Assembly (NCBI RefSeq): GCF_016654115.1
Contig: NZ_JAEQAZ010000034.1
Location: 33,833 to 93,485, forward strand
DNA: 59,653 nt
Direction: 5' to 3'
Source of the DNA: Streptomyces sp. MBT53
Lineage (GTDB): Bacteria; Actinomycetota; Actinomycetes; Streptomycetales; Streptomycetaceae
The notes below the pieces were generated by a model. The model was not told the DNA's origin. It did not search any database and saw only the letters and a program-made list of their open reading frames with translations. This document shows, one piece after another, positions 58,705 through 59,653 of the stretch (positions are counted from its first letter, which is position 1; each line of letters starts with the position of its first letter). The translations under genes were made by a program, and so were the position numbers.

Positions 58705-59463
58705 TTATCGATTCGTTAGGTTGGTGACGAACGAGAAGCGGTCGCCCCGGTACAAACCCCGGACCCGTTCCAGCGGCTGCCCCTCCGCGTCCCTCGACAC
58801 ACGGTGGATCAGCAGCATCGGCAGGGCGGGCGGGGTGCCGATGAGCAGGGCCTCACGCGGGGTGGCGAGCACGGTCTCGATGCGTTCGTCGGCGTCGCCG
58901 AAGCGGATGCCGCGGGCGTCGAGGTAGCCGTAGAAGGAGGAGCCGGGCTCGAAGTCCGTGTCCAGGTGCGGGAGTCGGGCGACGGAGACATAGGTGCTTT
59001 CGAGGCCGACCCGCTCCTCGTCGGCGAGCAGGACACGCTCCAGGTGCCAGACGGGTTCGCCGCGGGTCAGTCCGGTCTCGGCGGCGAGGGCGTCGGGGCA
59101 GGGGAAGCGGTCGAGGCCGACGAGACTGCGGCCCGGGGTGCGTCCCTGCCGTCGTACGCCCTCGGTGTAGCTGGCCAGGGACAGCGGCTGCTCCAGTTTG
59201 GGGCCCGCGACGACCGTGCCCCGGCCCTGCCGTCGCAGCCTGCCTTCCAGCAGGAGTTCGCGCAGCGCCTGGCGGACGGTCTCGCGGGCGACCGCGTACC
59301 GCTCGGTGAGGTCGCGCTCGGTGGGGATCACCGCGCCCTCCCCCAACTCGTCGACGAGCGCGGCGATTTGGGCCTTCACCGCGTAGTACTTGGGGATGCG
59401 GCCGTGCTCGGGGATGCCGTCGCGCACGGGGGCGCCGGGGGCCTGGTCGTTCGGGTAGTCCAC
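58705..59463 (-). CDS. GntR-family regulator, HutC subfamily
   Basis: A 252-residue regulator. Winged HTH (about 22-92): PKYYAVKAQIAALVDELGEG, IPTERDLTERYAVARETVRQ, LLLEGRLRRQGRGTVVAG. The UTRA-type effector domain (about 105-245) includes EPVWHLERVLLADEERVGLE, STYVSVARLPHL, YLDARGIRFGDADERIE and a final MLLIHRVSRDAEGQPLERV. HutC-type proteins respond to small metabolites. It lies directly upstream of the FAD oxidoreductase and phosphonatase-like genes and probably controls them. Confidence 0.9.
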   Translation of the reverse strand: MDYPNDQAPGAPVRDGIPEHGRIPKYYAVKAQIAALVDELGEGAVIPTERDLTERYAVARETVRQALRELLLEGRLRRQGRGTVVAGPKLEQPLSLASYTEGVRRQGRTPGRSLVGLDRFPCPDALAAETGLTRGEPVWHLERVLLADEERVGLESTYVSVARLPHLDTDFEPGSSFYGYLDARGIRFGDADERIETVLATPREALLIGTPPALPMLLIHRVSRDAEGQPLERVRGLYRGDRFSFVTNLTNR

Positions 59464-59495
59464 GCGGAGATGGTCGCAGAAACGACGTTCCGCGT

Positions 59496-59653
59496 TTATC
59501 GGCGCCTCCGGGAAAGCAGCAGGGCGCCGGTGGTGACGAGGAGGACGGAGGTGGCGGCGAGGACGAGGTGGGCGGTGCCGATTCCGGTGCGGGCGAGTTC
59601 GTCGGTGAAGGAGAGGTCCTCGGCGGGCGGGGTCGCGGCGGGGGCCGTAGTGG
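59496..59653 (-). CDS. C-terminal end of a LAxTG-anchored surface protein (partial)
   Basis: The frame is open on the minus strand from the window edge to TAA 59496-59498. The visible 52 residues hold TPPAEDLSFTDELARTGIGT, i.e. the sortase E-type motif LARTG, then a membrane segment (about AHLVLAATSVLLVTTGALLL) and the basic end SRRRR. This is a complete cell-wall sorting signal of the kind used by Streptomyces long chaplins and other LAxTG proteins. The rest of the protein is outside the window, so its identity is unknown. Confidence 0.8.
   Translation of the reverse strand, partial: TTAPAATPPAEDLSFTDELARTGIGTAHLVLAATSVLLVTTGALLLSRRRR

Overview
The window is high-GC actinobacterial DNA, almost certainly a Streptomyces chromosome core region. 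Evidence: strong GC bias at third codon positions, GTG/TTG starts, many ATGA start/stop overlaps, leaderless starts, a TTA codon, DasR-type and PafBC-type control sites, and a cdgA-like gene followed further on by chb3-like, SPFH, NlpC/P60 and cslA-glxA-cslZ genes, the gene set I associate with one region of the S. coelicolor chromosome. No IS element, transposase, prophage or CRISPR array was seen.

Layout. 1-1.2 kb: end of a GH1 beta-glucosidase gene (probably bglC of a cellobiose operon) and its terminator. 1.4-2.9 kb: a histidine ammonia-lyase homologue that lacks the residues forming the MIO cofactor. 3.0-4.2 kb: small AT-richer immunity-like genes beside a broken Rhs/toxin-like fragment. 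5.6-12.2 kb: a galactoside uptake and hydrolysis operon (lipoprotein, two permeases, alpha-galactosidase, beta-galactosidase). 12.3-16 kb: a GH18 chitinase and a two-component system. 16.1-20.4 kb: MFS exporter with TetR regulator, spermidine synthase-like protein and small proteins. 20.6-24 kb: an HTH/TPR regulator, a phosphatase and a PAP2-like membrane protein. 23.85-28 kb: a three-gene operon (Fe-S RecB-family nuclease, unknown protein, SF1 helicase) behind a near-consensus PafBC-type DNA-damage promoter. This is the most interesting locus.

28-34 kb: hypotheticals, the first of three identical tRNA-Lys(CTT) genes, an M6-like metalloprotease, a PAS-GGDEF-EAL c-di-GMP enzyme (cdgA-like, with a BldD-like box upstream) and an LLM-class monooxygenase. 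34-41 kb: a long palindrome, a 2-hydroxyacid dehydrogenase, an amidase, an Ehu-type ABC importer, an IclR regulator and the second tRNA-Lys. 41-47 kb: DUF3592 membrane proteins, an acyl-CoA ligase, an AA10 lytic monooxygenase with a DasR-type site, an SPFH protein, an NlpC/P60-type protein and the third tRNA-Lys. 47-54 kb: a FadR-type regulator and the cslA-glxA-cslZ set that makes and remodels the hyphal-tip glycan. 54-59.6 kb: an ANTAR regulator, a class F sortase with a membrane-anchored partner, a NagD-like phosphatase, a phosphonate-type catabolic trio (GntR, FAD oxidoreductase, HAD hydrolase) and the end of a LAxTG-anchored surface protein.

Themes are polysaccharide turnover (GH1, GH42, GH36, GH18, AA10, GH6), uptake systems with linked regulators, cell-envelope glycan and surface proteins, and one probable DNA-damage response operon. 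Function calls come from motif recognition by eye; no database search was possible.
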